Positions 16,801 to 24,573 of a stretch of 64,000 bases of DNA are shown piece by piece. Both the position numbers and the translations under genes were made by a program. The stretch comes from Pseudoprevotella muciniphila (GTDB lineage: Bacteria > Bacteroidota > Bacteroidia > Bacteroidales > Bacteroidaceae). Under the pieces are notes generated by a model, which was not told the DNA's origin, searched no databases, and saw only the letters and a list, made by a program, of their open reading frames with translations. The stretch's first letter is position 1, and every line of letters begins with the position of its first letter. Location of the stretch: assembly GCF_003265305.2 (NCBI RefSeq), contig NZ_CP033459.1, positions 2,108,001 to 2,172,000 of the forward strand. The letters run 5' to 3'.

Positions 16801-18406
16801 CGGGATGCATTGGTGAGTTTATGGTGCGATGATTGTAGTCTTCTTCAGTTAATCCGGCAGCCTTATGTTCTTCATCAGAAACTTTATCTCCCGGTTTGGC
16901 TGTGGTATAATAATCACCTGTCGCGCGGGACTTCACTCTATATTCCCATTTCTGAGCACGTTTAATGATGGCTTGTTTGTAAAGGTCGCTATAAGCCTCT
17001 GCCTCTGCAACCGCCCTAAGTGCTTCTATTACTTGTGGAGCCATATTCACCAAAACCTGCTCGGCATCTGACACTGAGTTTACGTTAAGCCCCAATTCAT
17101 GGAATTTGTTGGCGTTTTCCTTTATCCATTTGTTTTTCTCGCTCTCGGTCTTCAGACGGCTCCATTGCTGCTGAAGGGAGCGATATTTGGCCTCTACATT
17201 TCCTGTAGCCTGTCCGAGAGCGTTGGACATGTCTTCCTGCTGTTTTCTCAGTCGCTCGCCTTCCTCCCGTTGGCGTTTCTCTGCTGCAGTCGCTTCATTG
17301 GAGCCGGTAGTGAAAGCCACCAGCGCACCGACCACGGTCAAAATGGCTGTAGCCAACAAAACATAAGGGTTGGCATTCGCCACGGCATTGAAGGCTGCCT
17401 GAGCTATGGTCGCAAGTTTTGTTACAATAACACCGCGACCCTCTGCAGCGGTTCTGAGGGCAATGGCGGCAGCATGGGCTTTCTCCTGAATGGTGCGGAT
17501 ACCCAACATCAGGGAACTCTCTTTCTGCAGGTTGTTCTGAATGACCGTCAGAGCATTGCTGATGGCAAGTGTTGCCTGCAGTTTTGTCTGTATATTAATA
17601 AGGTCTTCCTGCTTTGCACCGAACATCTGAAATACACTCGTAGCCGCTCCGGCAGAAGAAGCGACCACGTTCAGACCTTGCGAGATAGCATCGAAGGTCT
17701 TGGTGTCCGAAGCAGAGCCACGCACCTGACGGTTTACGTCGTCCATCGCATCGCGGAGGTCTCCTGCTTTCCTTACGAGTTCCTCCAGTTTGCGCTTCAA
17801 TTCCATGCCGGCTGCGGAGTTTCTTTCCGCATCAGTCATACGACGATATTCAAGTGTTGTTGCTGCAATCTCGTTCGTCAGCTTACGCAGCTGTGCCCTC
17901 ATGCTCTCCACCTGCTGGTCCGGGACTTCAGTAGAGGCGTTCTCCACGATGGTGGGTATTAGTTTCGCATTGTTCTGAATGGAATCGAGGGCTTCATTAA
18001 TCCATGTCTCCACCGTCTCCATCTCTTTTCTGGTCGATTCGGCCAAGGCCGTGTTGCCACTTTCCAATGCCGAGCGTAGCATTTCTTCCATACTGCGGAG
18101 TCTTGTAGCCTGTGCCTCAATGAAATTCACATTCTGCTCACTCGACTTCATAAGCACACCGGCTGTGTCCTTTTCTGATACACCCATTGATTTCAGGGAT
18201 GCCGACATCTTCTCCACAGCCTGGCGCAGACCACTAAGTTTGCTGCTATATTTGTCGGAAGCTCGTGCGCCCTCCTCTCCGCTCCGGCTCAGAATCTCGC
18301 GAACACGACGGGAGGCATCAAGCAGTTGTTCGATACCTTCACGACTTTTATCGACTCCTTTCGACAAGCCGTCCTTCATCAGGAACTCTACCTCTACTGG
18401 TTTCAT
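13889..18406 (-). CDS. Tail tape measure protein
   Basis: About 1505 residues from MKPVEVEFLMKDGLSKG; a further in-frame ATG at 18436 lies over a palindrome. Long coiled coils at the N-terminus and middle, a hydrophobic stretch (ANANPYVLLATAILTVVGALVAF, in two pieces here) near residue 360, and a second hydrophobic region near 1050-1130 are typical. A Gly/Ser/Asn-rich linker lies near residues 600-640 (about 16505-16605). The length would correspond to a tail of about 225 nm at 1.5 angstrom per residue. It scaffolds tail length and may enter the membrane on DNA ejection. Confidence 0.9.
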   Translation of the reverse strand: MKPVEVEFLMKDGLSKGVDKSREGIEQLLDASRRVREILSRSGEEGARASDKYSSKLSGLRQAVEKMSASLKSMGVSEKDTAGVLMKSSEQNVNFIEAQATRLRSMEEMLRSALESGNTALAESTRKEMETVETWINEALDSIQNNAKLIPTIVENASTEVPDQQVESMRAQLRKLTNEIAATTLEYRRMTDAERNSAAGMELKRKLEELVRKAGDLRDAMDDVNRQVRGSASDTKTFDAISQGLNVVASSAGAATSVFQMFGAKQEDLINIQTKLQATLAISNALTVIQNNLQKESSLMLGIRTIQEKAHAAAIALRTAAEGRGVIVTKLATIAQAAFNAVANANPYVLLATAILTVVGALVAFTTGSNEATAAEKRQREEGERLRKQQEDMSNALGQATGNVEAKYRSLQQQWSRLKTESEKNKWIKENANKFHELGLNVNSVSDAEQVLVNMAPQVIEALRAVAEAEAYSDLYKQAIIKRAQKWEYRVKSRATGDYYTTAKPGDKVSDEEHKAAGLTEEDYNHRTINSPMHPGLIRSGLNQSGADKVNADRNREAIKTNKELKKGLDEEVNYYRDKSETSQQKATVALSRIPSRFRYNGGGGGGSSSGSGRNGSGGNGGGNGSGGNGSGNDLKDEKDRAEALKELQAKNRQEEIDQMAEGAKKKRAQLRLDYAEEKAELDALEKDWSAAQKGKLTKAQTDALEEARKLAQSKLDNGEAEIDKEEAELERVRRRAETQAMVEYLKEYGSYQQQKLAIAEEYAQKIADVEASEADEATKQWQKKKLNKERLQREASLSFENISRGIDWHALFSGVGDLTKEMMAPMMEQLQAWVKTDEYKNADAETQQKVTDLIQEMRKYVGTDQSVTWQALDKAIKDFTAAVAAYDKAKREEDAAVRARDEGKKRLDAGEITADEYKALEQRAQELGDATAQAREDMEAFGGALNRTSEEVANFTSGLTTALSNAKGWTGADGFGNIQSAVGGIDQLKGTLDSILPQMGDGMAKTIGTKLSSTIGSTLGSIGSGIEGLLSSGLGSVIGIVAQIPRLILDLVGAIKNFVTGILDALTELISLRWIDDLVVSILDAVGNLIDAIFDLPENLFKVLESIVVNGVGGLLDGVIGRIGNILTFGALSSSVSDWFTNSNAAEVAETIDRLTKRNELLEQAIEDLTDEMKSARGARAIDASTRARQLQEETNANYKSIAQAQAGYHSAHHSWNYYWDGFSQEQIARLSGQIGRQWNGDLWDLSPEEMKMLRSNVDMWKLIADTGKGPYGESVQEKLNAYIDQAGKLQEITDALYENLTTTTKENVFDDFLGSLYDLADGSEEVMDNIADNWQKMVNRMAVNNLVGAKFQKNLEEWYENLAKLNEARTNGEITDEEYRKRLDALKAEYDGYVESAKRDIETLRTEGIVKATEENSGVTQSGKAGAFTTMSQDQAGKLEGLFVSGQMHWASMDDKLTDVTRQMDEAGDHLRQIATNTGSSAQSLGEIKEDIKKMIRDGLKMK

Positions 18407-18423
18407 GCTTATTTGTTTTCTAT

Positions 18424-18442
18424 GCTGCGATACCATCGCAGC
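18424..18442. repeat. Dispersed palindrome, copy 1
   Basis: GCTGCGAT-ACC-ATCGCAGC is a perfect 8-bp inverted repeat preceded by CTAT. It lies between the tail chaperone extension and the tape measure gene. One of six related palindromes in the prophage. Confidence 0.75.
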
Positions 18443-18446
18443 CCTA

Positions 18447-18691
18447 TTATTTGCTTAACTCGCTACGGAAAAAGCCTACAATGTCGCCGGCTTCCTCCTC
18501 GGCACTTCTGTTGTCATTCTCTTTTTTCTTCTGGTCCACATAGCGCGGCGCGTCTGCAATCATCATGATCAGCGTTTGGTAGTTCACGCCGTGCAAGATG
18601 TAGTCAACACTCCAGCCTGTTGCACTCGCTATCTGCCATATAAATCCGAAAGGGCTATGGGAGCCTTCCCAACGGCTCTTTAACTCCCCTT
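18447..18691 (-). CDS. Tail assembly chaperone, C-terminal extension read by -1 frameshift
   Basis: In the -1 frame relative to the upstream chaperone, sequence continues past its stop as ELKSRWEGSHSPFGFIW, then IASATGWSVDYILHGVNYQ and PRYVDQKKKENDNRS, to a stop at 18449-18447. This frame has no suitable start before the shared region, and its content resembles the 'T' part of G/GT tail chaperones. The shift likely occurs on AAGGGG just before the 0-frame stop (18680-18682). Frameshifting makes a minor, longer chaperone that recruits the tape measure protein. The slip site is inferred. Confidence 0.7.
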
Positions 18692-19159
18692 CTCTCTGCG
18701 GCTCAGTCTCAGCTTCATCGGATTCGCTATCTCGGCTGATCTGATAATAGGCGTAAAAGACTCCGTGCCAATCAGGGTCACGAACTTCTCAAACGCGCCT
18801 TTCTGATACTCCCATTTCATGAAGTGGCGGATAAACCACGACAAGACACAAGTAGGCAGCCACCAGTGGGGCATCGTTAGTGCAATCATGCGGCTCAGTT
18901 TCTTGCCGTGCTTCGCCAGGAACTGCATCTGACCATCGTAGTCCAGACCCTCAAATTCCGCCAGCGTCATGCCGACACTCAGCCAAGTCCTCGCAATCCG
19001 TATCTGGCAGGCCATCGTCGGGCGGCGCATCGTCAGACGCATACGCAAAGGCGACTTTCGGAAAGGCACCTTAAAATCCTTGAGAGGGAGGGAAACACCC
19101 ACGTTCAGCAAGGCTTCCGCTCCCTCTCTCTGGATCTCTTGGATAATACGCGCGTCCAT
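18680..19159 (-). CDS. Tail assembly chaperone (G-like)
   Basis: 159 residues, MDARIIQEIQREGAEALLNVG. It lies between the tail tube and tape measure genes, the fixed place of the G chaperone in long-tailed phages. It contains IRIARTWLSVGMTLAEFEGLD and a helical C-terminal half. Its start overlaps the tail tube stop (TGATG). The probable GT product extends it by about 80 residues through a -1 shift. Confidence 0.65.
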   Translation of the reverse strand: MDARIIQEIQREGAEALLNVGVSLPLKDFKVPFRKSPLRMRLTMRRPTMACQIRIARTWLSVGMTLAEFEGLDYDGQMQFLAKHGKKLSRMIALTMPHWWLPTCVLSWFIRHFMKWEYQKGAFEKFVTLIGTESFTPIIRSAEIANPMKLRLSRREKGS

Positions 19160-19647
19160 CAGCCTTCACCAGGAGTGTCGTTGATTTCGTATGGAGCGCC
19201 ACCGTTGGCAGGTTTATTCACCTTCAGCTGGCATTCCACCTTCGACACTTCGGTCAAGGTCAGCTTGCCGCCAAGGTTCGCCAGGATAGTACCGTTCGGA
19301 ATGGTCATCGTCTGACCGCTCACGAAGTCGATGGTCCACTGGCCACTTTTCTCCACAAGGCTCGTCGGAGCTTTCCAGCCGGTATAGTTGGGCGAGGTGC
19401 CCACCAACTCGCCGCCAAGCACGTTGTGCAGATTCTCGTAGTCCAACTGGATAAGGTTGAACGTCGGACTGATCTGGCCATTCTTCTGAACCAGGGTCAG
19501 TACCGGGGCATCGGGCACCTGTTCGGCTTCCACATCGGTGGTCTCGGGCTTCGTGCCGCCCCAGTCCCAACTGCCTTTCTCAATGTAACCGATCACTGCG
19601 GTTCCAAACTTCACGGCTGCTATGCCGTAGATAAAATTCTTGTTCAT
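19159..19647 (-). CDS. Major tail (tube) protein
   Basis: 162 residues from MNKNFIYGIAAVKFGTAVIGY; the start overlaps the upstream spanin stop as ATGA, which fixes it. The protein is beta-rich, acidic and of tube-protein size. It sits directly before the chaperone and tape measure genes. The family was not recognised from a motif; gene order gives the call. Confidence 0.65.
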   Translation of the reverse strand: MNKNFIYGIAAVKFGTAVIGYIEKGSWDWGGTKPETTDVEAEQVPDAPVLTLVQKNGQISPTFNLIQLDYENLHNVLGGELVGTSPNYTGWKAPTSLVEKSGQWTIDFVSGQTMTIPNGTILANLGGKLTLTEVSKVECQLKVNKPANGGAPYEINDTPGEG

Positions 19648-20288
19648 TTTTTTAGTTTTATAAAGATGATTATTGTTCCAATGATTCCGGATACAAGTCC
19701 GGCTAAATACCATTTCAATGCCGTTCCAATGCCGTTAGGAGATTTCTCTTTCACCTCCTGAACTTCTTGCCTGGCTTCGGCAAGTCGGGTCACCATGCCA
19801 TTAAGTTGTTCGCCATAGTCTTTGTGCAGATTCCTAATGTAACGCTCATATCGCTCACACTGGAGCTGCAGACTGTCGCATGTGGCATAAATATAGATGT
19901 ACTCGGGGTCGGTGGCTGTAGCAGCCTTGCGCGAAACCTTCACACTGGCCTGACCGCTGCGGTCGCTGTAGCTCGCACCGCTCGGAAGACTAAGGAGGCT
20001 GTCCGTCGCTATCGTCAGCGTCACCGACGACATCGGAACAGTCACAGGTTCCGTCCGGATCTCCACAAGCTCGCTTACGCTGTCTATCGACTGGCGAATC
20101 ACGCTGTCCGTGCGAAGCGTTGCAGACACTTGCGCGTGGCTTGACGCTGCTGCGCTCTTTCGGTGTGTCGCGCATCCGCTCAAGAACAGGACAGTCATCG
20201 CTGTAACGGCAACTGTTAGCACTGTCAACAGCCTTACGGAAACGGGCCACCTCGCGTTTGAGCGATGACAGTTCCTTTCGCGTTTCAT
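19644..20288 (-). CDS. Spanin-like lipoprotein
   Basis: 214 residues. The N-terminus is a lipoprotein signal (LLTVLTVAVTAMTVLFLSGC) with a lipobox Cys near residue 39. A periplasmic region with a short coiled coil (LAEARQEVQEVKEK) follows, and a C-terminal membrane segment (WYLAGLVSGIIGTIIIFIKLKK, split here) ends the protein. Both an acylated N-terminus and a terminal membrane segment are present, so it could span the envelope alone. Its first ~100 codons overlap the upstream gene in another frame, as Rz1 overlaps Rz. Confidence 0.65.
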   Translation of the reverse strand: MKRERNCHRSNARWPVSVRLLTVLTVAVTAMTVLFLSGCATHRKSAAASSHAQVSATLRTDSVIRQSIDSVSELVEIRTEPVTVPMSSVTLTIATDSLLSLPSGASYSDRSGQASVKVSRKAATATDPEYIYIYATCDSLQLQCERYERYIRNLHKDYGEQLNGMVTRLAEARQEVQEVKEKSPNGIGTALKWYLAGLVSGIIGTIIIFIKLKK

Positions 20289-20505
20289 TCAATTCTTGTT
20301 TTAAGGGTTCAACAATGTTCTGTATCAGAATCCGGGTCGCCTGCTCAGTGTTCGTAATCTTCACCGTGTCGCTCTCGGCAATCGCCCTCTCCGCCTCCGC
20401 ACGAGCCTTCTTCAGGGCACTGCGGATGGTCACGATGGAGATAAGCGCACCGACAAGGCTGCCGCCTAATAACCAGTTGAGGATTTGACTGAGGTCCGTT
20501 TCCAT
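19990..20505 (-). CDS. Inner-membrane spanin-like protein overlapping the lipoprotein gene
   Basis: 171 residues. A membrane segment (LLGGSLVGALISIVTI) near residues 12-28 is followed by a long coiled coil (LKKARAEAERAIAESD through LNETRKELSSLKREVARFRKAVD). The last third is encoded over the start of the lipoprotein gene and looks unstructured. The Rz/Rz1-like arrangement and the amidase upstream support a role in outer-membrane disruption at lysis. Confidence 0.6.
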   Translation of the reverse strand: METDLSQILNWLLGGSLVGALISIVTIRSALKKARAEAERAIAESDTVKITNTEQATRILIQNIVEPLKQELNETRKELSSLKREVARFRKAVDSANSCRYSDDCPVLERMRDTPKERSSVKPRASVCNASHGQRDSPVDRQRKRACGDPDGTCDCSDVVGDADDSDGQPP

Positions 20506-20528
20506 ATCTGATAACTATTGATGGTTGA

Positions 20529-21140
20529 TTATTGATTGATACCAAAATACTGCTTCAGAGCATCAAGATGGAGTGCCGCGACAGCCTCCTTGCCGGATGG
20601 CGACATCAGGAACTCCACATCCGCGCGGTTGTCCTGGAACAGGTTCTCACTGAGTACCGCAGGGCAGACAGTGTGCTTCAGCACATAGAAGCCGGCCTGC
20701 CAGTAATGCTCACCGGGTACCGAGCGGTTGCCGCGCAGACCGCGGACAAGCGCAAGGTCGCACAGCAACTTCGCCAGGCGCTTGCTCGACGATGAGCACG
20801 AACGCGACACATACACCGCAAAACCGCGGGCGTCGTGCCACTTGCCATCACCGCCGGCAGCATTCACGTGAATGCTCACATACACGCAGTTCTCCTTGCC
20901 ATATTTGCCGCAGATGCCGTTCACAATCTTGCAGCGCTGAGACAACTCGGTGCTCATGGGGAGAGGGACAACGTCCTGAGGCATGTCAACAAACACCGTC
21001 AGACCAAGAGACTCAAGACGCGGCTTCAGCATCGAGATAATCTCACGGCTGAACCTGTACTCGCGGAACCTGCCGTCCGGAGAGCATTTACCTGCCACGT
21101 TCGAACCGTGAGCAGTACCGAGAATAACAACCTTGCTCAT
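20529..21140 (-). CDS. N-acetylmuramoyl-L-alanine amidase (endolysin)
   Basis: 203 residues of the Amidase_3 fold. The zinc-ligand regions are visible: LGTAHGSNVAGKCSPDG near the start (His), YVSIHVNAAGG (His) and VLSENLFQDN (catalytic Glu). No signal peptide is present, so a holin would be needed for export. It cleaves the amide bond between MurNAc and the stem peptide. It lies between the capsid gene block and the spanin-like pair. Confidence 0.9.
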   Translation of the reverse strand: MSKVVILGTAHGSNVAGKCSPDGRFREYRFSREIISMLKPRLESLGLTVFVDMPQDVVPLPMSTELSQRCKIVNGICGKYGKENCVYVSIHVNAAGGDGKWHDARGFAVYVSRSCSSSSKRLAKLLCDLALVRGLRGNRSVPGEHYWQAGFYVLKHTVCPAVLSENLFQDNRADVEFLMSPSGKEAVAALHLDALKQYFGINQ

Positions 21141-21352
21141 GACTGCCTGACTTTAGGTTTTACGACTGCCTGTTTCACCACCTCGGCAGAAGCCACGGAA
21201 GCGTCGCTCTTGTCTTTGTGCTCGGCGCACAGACCGCGAACAATCAGGTCCGAGGCACGAGCCTGGTCATCCATCTCTAAGATGGAGCCGGGCTCATACA
21301 CCGTAACATGGTCCGTCTTGTCGCGGAAAATCTTCTTTACAATCAGTCTCAT
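21137..21352 (-). CDS. Small phage protein, function unknown
   Basis: 71 residues, MRLIVKKIFRDKTDHVTVYEPGSILEMDDQARA, overlapping the amidase start by 4 bases and following the capsid gene by 13 bp. The first 45 residues look like a compact beta-rich domain, with an Ala/Ser/Lys tail. Proteins of this size after the capsid gene are often head-tail connectors or decoration proteins. Confidence 0.55.
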   Translation of the reverse strand: MRLIVKKIFRDKTDHVTVYEPGSILEMDDQARASDLIVRGLCAEHKDKSDASVASAEVVKQAVVKPKVRQS

Positions 21353-21365
21353 GTTTCACATCATT

Positions 21366-22700
21366 TTAAGGTTGCGCTAATTCCTGGCCGACAACCACGG
21401 TCTTCGTAACACTCGTGCCGGCAATGCCGATGGTTACATTGGCATAACGCATCGCCTCCGCGTTCTCAGTGAAGGGGTAAGCCTCACGGGTAAACGTCAC
21501 CTTGTTGCCGCTCACGGATACAGTCAGCCATGACGCATCGCTCTCAGCTGTAACACCCGCACCGTTGCTCGTCGCGTATGTACGGACGTTGCTGCCTGCT
21601 GTCGAAGGCACAGTCAGTTCGGCGTCACCGGAGATGGTGGGCAAACCACTCGTCTCATAGCCGCTCATAATCACACCGCCCGCATCAGCCTTCTTAGGCA
21701 TGCAAACGAAGTAGTGGCGGAAGTTGATCTTGTTTCTCTGATACTCGGGGTCAGTACCCGCCTCGCTGTAATACATCTTCGTACTTCCAGTGGCCTTGAA
21801 CACGCGAGGAACGTAGAACGCAAAGCTGCACTGGAACTCACCGGTATCGGCACTCGCACCGACAGCTTTCTTCTGCCCCGACGTGGTGTAAATCGGATTG
21901 TTCGCGAACTCGTAGATGTCAAAACCGTACTGACGACCTACCGTACCGTTGCCGCGGTCGATGTTGTACTGTTCCTTGAAGCGCTGGTCGGTCTCCAGCA
22001 GGTCGTTCACGTGGTCCGTGCAAAGCACCAGACGGCGACCGTCTGCAGGGACTTTCAGTTTATCAAGCGCACGCTTCAGGTTGATAACGTCCTGCATGCA
22101 CAGCTTGATACGGCCCGTGTCTGCGTCACGCGCACCAGTCGTAACAAGAACCGGAGTGGTGGAACCGTTCTGCTGCGCACAAAGGGCATGAGCAGCCTTC
22201 TGGAACTTCGATACGTTGATGGCATTGCCGTGGCTCTCCTTAACACGCGACATCTTGTCGTAACTGATGGCATAGAGCTCATCGTCGGTCACGGGAGTAA
22301 CCTTCGTCTGGAACTTGTCAAGCTGAACGGCAATGTCATCATCGTCCAAAGCCTGCAAGGGAATCGGATAGGTAGTGTTGTTGATCAGTACGTCAGGGTC
22401 AACACCGACCTCCACAAGGTGAATCACGTCGTTGTTCACAATACTCGAAGAGTCTGGAATACCGTCAAGCCAGGTGGCCTCCAGACCACGGCGAAGGAAC
22501 TTCACCAGCTCGCCCGTCCAAATCTCGGTATAGACTCCGGCACCTAAGGCACCAGAGGGGAACACGTTGCCGACAGTGGCGGCAAACACATTCAAGCCGA
22601 TGGCACCCACCGTTGGGGATACACCGACCATGGCAGCAAGAGCGCCGCCCATCAAGCAGTTCAACAGAACCGCAACGATCATTCCAATAAATCGAATCAT
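21366..22700 (-). CDS. Major capsid protein with C-terminal BACON domain
   Basis: 444 residues. The central part (TGELVKFLRRGLEATWLDGI, DKMSRVKESHGNAINVSKFQ) and the order protease-scaffold then this gene mark the major capsid protein. The last ~90 residues (SDASWLTVSVSGNKVTFTRE, ANVTIGIAGTSVTKTVVVGQ) form a BACON-type Ig-like domain, a Bacteroidetes module thought to bind glycans or mucin. It would be displayed on the head. Oddly, the first 25 residues are hydrophobic (MIRFIGMIVAVLLNCLMGG). Translation might instead begin at the Met near residue 24 (22631). Confidence 0.8.
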   Translation of the reverse strand: MIRFIGMIVAVLLNCLMGGALAAMVGVSPTVGAIGLNVFAATVGNVFPSGALGAGVYTEIWTGELVKFLRRGLEATWLDGIPDSSSIVNNDVIHLVEVGVDPDVLINNTTYPIPLQALDDDDIAVQLDKFQTKVTPVTDDELYAISYDKMSRVKESHGNAINVSKFQKAAHALCAQQNGSTTPVLVTTGARDADTGRIKLCMQDVINLKRALDKLKVPADGRRLVLCTDHVNDLLETDQRFKEQYNIDRGNGTVGRQYGFDIYEFANNPIYTTSGQKKAVGASADTGEFQCSFAFYVPRVFKATGSTKMYYSEAGTDPEYQRNKINFRHYFVCMPKKADAGGVIMSGYETSGLPTISGDAELTVPSTAGSNVRTYATSNGAGVTAESDASWLTVSVSGNKVTFTREAYPFTENAEAMRYANVTIGIAGTSVTKTVVVGQELAQP

Positions 22701-22749
22701 TGTCTTTGTTTTAGTTGGTTTTTAAATATTCTCTCGTCTCGTTTAGTAT

Positions 22750-22768
22750 GTTGCGACTGTGTCGCAAC
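22750..22768. repeat. Dispersed palindrome, copy 2
   Basis: GTTGCGACTGTGTCGCAAC, preceded by GTAT, is a perfect inverted repeat in the gap between the protease-scaffold and capsid genes. Confidence 0.75.
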
Positions 22769-22770
22769 CA

Positions 22771-23721
22771 TTAAATCTCACATTCAATGCCGTACTCGGC
22801 CTTGTACAGCTTCTTGTACTGAGCAGGGTTATCCTCACGCAGCTTCGCCAGCTCGTCGCTCGGCACGTCACTCAGCTTCTTGTACTCAGCATGGCCACCC
22901 GCTGGGGCACCGCCACCTGTCACGATGTTGCTCAGCTTCACCTGGGGCGACATGGCGTCGAAGGTCTGCTTCAACTCGTCGGCACCGATTTTCTTGCCGA
23001 GATCCAGGAACTGCTGTTTCTTGTCCTCGCCGATCTTTTTCTCCGCTATCGCAGAGTTTACAAGGGTTTCAATACGTGCGGCACGCAGCGTGTCGCGTTC
23101 CTGGCGCAGGGTCTCCGCCTCTGCACCTTCTGCCTTCAGCTTTGCCAACTTCTCATTGATGGCGGATTCGTCGGCATCCTTGGGCAAGCCCAACTCAAGG
23201 GCTAACTTCTCTTGATCCATTTGATTTGGTTTTTGGTTTTTGTTGTTATTAATATGCAACAGCGGCAACACTCGAGCCGCGTCTTTGCCTAACTCTATGC
23301 GCTGACCGTCCTTCTGCAGAACGATCGCATCGTCATTCGCACCGATGTCAACAAGCGACACCTCAAACAGTTTGCTTTTGCTGATGGTCGGACTGGTCTG
23401 ACCCTGCACCAAATGCTTTGGGTCTTCACTCAGCTCCAGAATGTCGATACCGACACTCACCATCTTCAGGCTGCCGAACTCCCACTGCTTCTTGCAGCGC
23501 TGACTCAGTTCCGTGGCCTCGTCAAACATCAGTTCGCCAGTCACCTCGTCACCTTCCACCTTCAAGTCTTTCACGTAGCCGATAACCTGACCACGCTCGT
23601 GCATATAAAGTAGTACGGGGTTCCTGTTGTACTGCTCAACGTCCATGCCGGTCGTAAGTACACGCGTGCCGTAGCTGTTCAGGCGCTCGTTGCTGATTCT
23701 CACTCGTTTTGTCTTGCTCAT
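22771..23721 (-). CDS. Prohead protease fused to scaffold
   Basis: 316 residues. The N-terminal ~165 (YNRNPVLLYMHERGQVIGYV, FGSLKMVSVGIDILELSEDP, KLFEVSLVDIGANDDA) resemble phage prohead proteases. The C-terminal part from MDQEKLALELGLPKD (codon at 23220) is a coiled-coil, Lys/Glu-rich scaffold. An internal start there may give a free scaffold, as with Mu I and Z. The enzyme would digest the scaffold as the head matures. It is the first gene of the leftward capsid operon. Confidence 0.7.
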   Translation of the reverse strand: MSKTKRVRISNERLNSYGTRVLTTGMDVEQYNRNPVLLYMHERGQVIGYVKDLKVEGDEVTGELMFDEATELSQRCKKQWEFGSLKMVSVGIDILELSEDPKHLVQGQTSPTISKSKLFEVSLVDIGANDDAIVLQKDGQRIELGKDAARVLPLLHINNNKNQKPNQMDQEKLALELGLPKDADESAINEKLAKLKAEGAEAETLRQERDTLRAARIETLVNSAIAEKKIGEDKKQQFLDLGKKIGADELKQTFDAMSPQVKLSNIVTGGGAPAGGHAEYKKLSDVPSDELAKLREDNPAQYKKLYKAEYGIECEI

Positions 23722-23791
23722 TTTTTTCCAGTTCTTTTACGATGTTTCTACCGCAAAGATGAGGGCTTCAGACAATCCCGCAAAAAAAGTG

Positions 23792-23830
23792 TGAAACCGT
23801 TGCACACTTCTCTGAAACCATTGCACACTT
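23792..23830. repeat. Two 18-bp direct repeats in divergent promoter region
   Basis: TGAAACCGTTGCACACTT (23792-23809) and TGAAACCATTGCACACTT (23813-23830) are spaced 21 bp start to start, two helical turns. They lie between the leftward capsid operon and the rightward terminase operon. They may be sites for a late activator; the protein is unknown. Confidence 0.6.
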
Positions 23831-23883
23831 TTTTCCTGCACCACCTGAAAATAACCACTTTTGCAGCAAGAACAATCGCGTAT

Positions 23884-23902
23884 GTTGCGACTATGTCGCA
23901 AC
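23884..23902. repeat. Dispersed palindrome, copy 3
   Basis: GTTGCGACTATGTCGCAAC, preceded by GTAT, is perfect and lies 21 bp upstream of the preferred terS start. Confidence 0.75.
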
Positions 23903-23922
23903 TGAAACAAATAAAAAGAACA

Positions 23923-24540
23923 ATGACAAAACAAGAAAAGACAACGAAGAGAGAGGCAAACGGAACTGGTTCCGAATTGCCCGAACGCACCAGGCTTTCG
24001 CGAGAGCAAAAGACAACGAAGAGAGAGGCAAACGGAACTGGTTCCGAATTGCCCGAACGCACCAGACTTTCGCGAGAGCAAAAGACAAGGAAAAAGACAC
24101 TCGGACGATCACTGTACATGTCCGGCATGGAACTTACAGAGATTGCAGACCAACTGGGCGTGTCACGACAGTCTGTCTCCAAATGGTGCAGCAACGACGG
24201 ATGGAAGGAGGCACGTGCAGCAAAGAACATCTCACGGCCCGAACTCGTCAACAAACTGCTACTCGCCATCGACAACCTCATCGCGCAGGTCAATGCGTCA
24301 GGCGACCCCGAAGCCATCGGAGCACTCGCAGACAAACTCTCGAAACTATCATCCACCATCGAGAAACTCGACAAGAAAGCAAACGTCATCGATGCCATAG
24401 AGGTATTCATGGCATTCAACCGGTGGATTCAGGACCAGGCATGCTACGACCCCGAAATCACACCCGAACTCATCAAGGCAATCAACAAGTACCAGAACAA
24501 GTTCCTCATGGAAAAGATGGCATCGCCGTCTGCACTATAG
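23923..24540 (+). CDS. Terminase small subunit-like protein
   Basis: 205 residues from MTKQEKTTKREANG; in-frame ATGs at 23791 and 23893 lie over repeats. The centre has a helix-turn-helix (LTEIADQLGVSRQSVSKWCSND) of the kind that binds phage pac DNA. A helical oligomerisation region follows (KLSKLSSTIEKLDKKANVID). It lies 33 bp before terL. An in-frame 24-residue tandem duplication is present near the N-terminus. Confidence 0.75.
   Translation: MTKQEKTTKREANGTGSELPERTRLSREQKTTKREANGTGSELPERTRLSREQKTRKKTLGRSLYMSGMELTEIADQLGVSRQSVSKWCSNDGWKEARAAKNISRPELVNKLLLAIDNLIAQVNASGDPEAIGALADKLSKLSSTIEKLDKKANVIDAIEVFMAFNRWIQDQACYDPEITPELIKAINKYQNKFLMEKMASPSAL
23940..24083. repeat. 72-bp tandem duplication inside terS
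   Basis: Two copies (23940-24011 and 24012-24083) differ at one visible base (CAGGC against CAGAC). They encode the repeated segment TTKREANGTGSELPERTRL. The duplication is in frame and recent by its identity. Confidence 0.9.
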
Positions 24541-24573
24541 CATCTATAAATTCTATAGCATCTATTCACTTCT

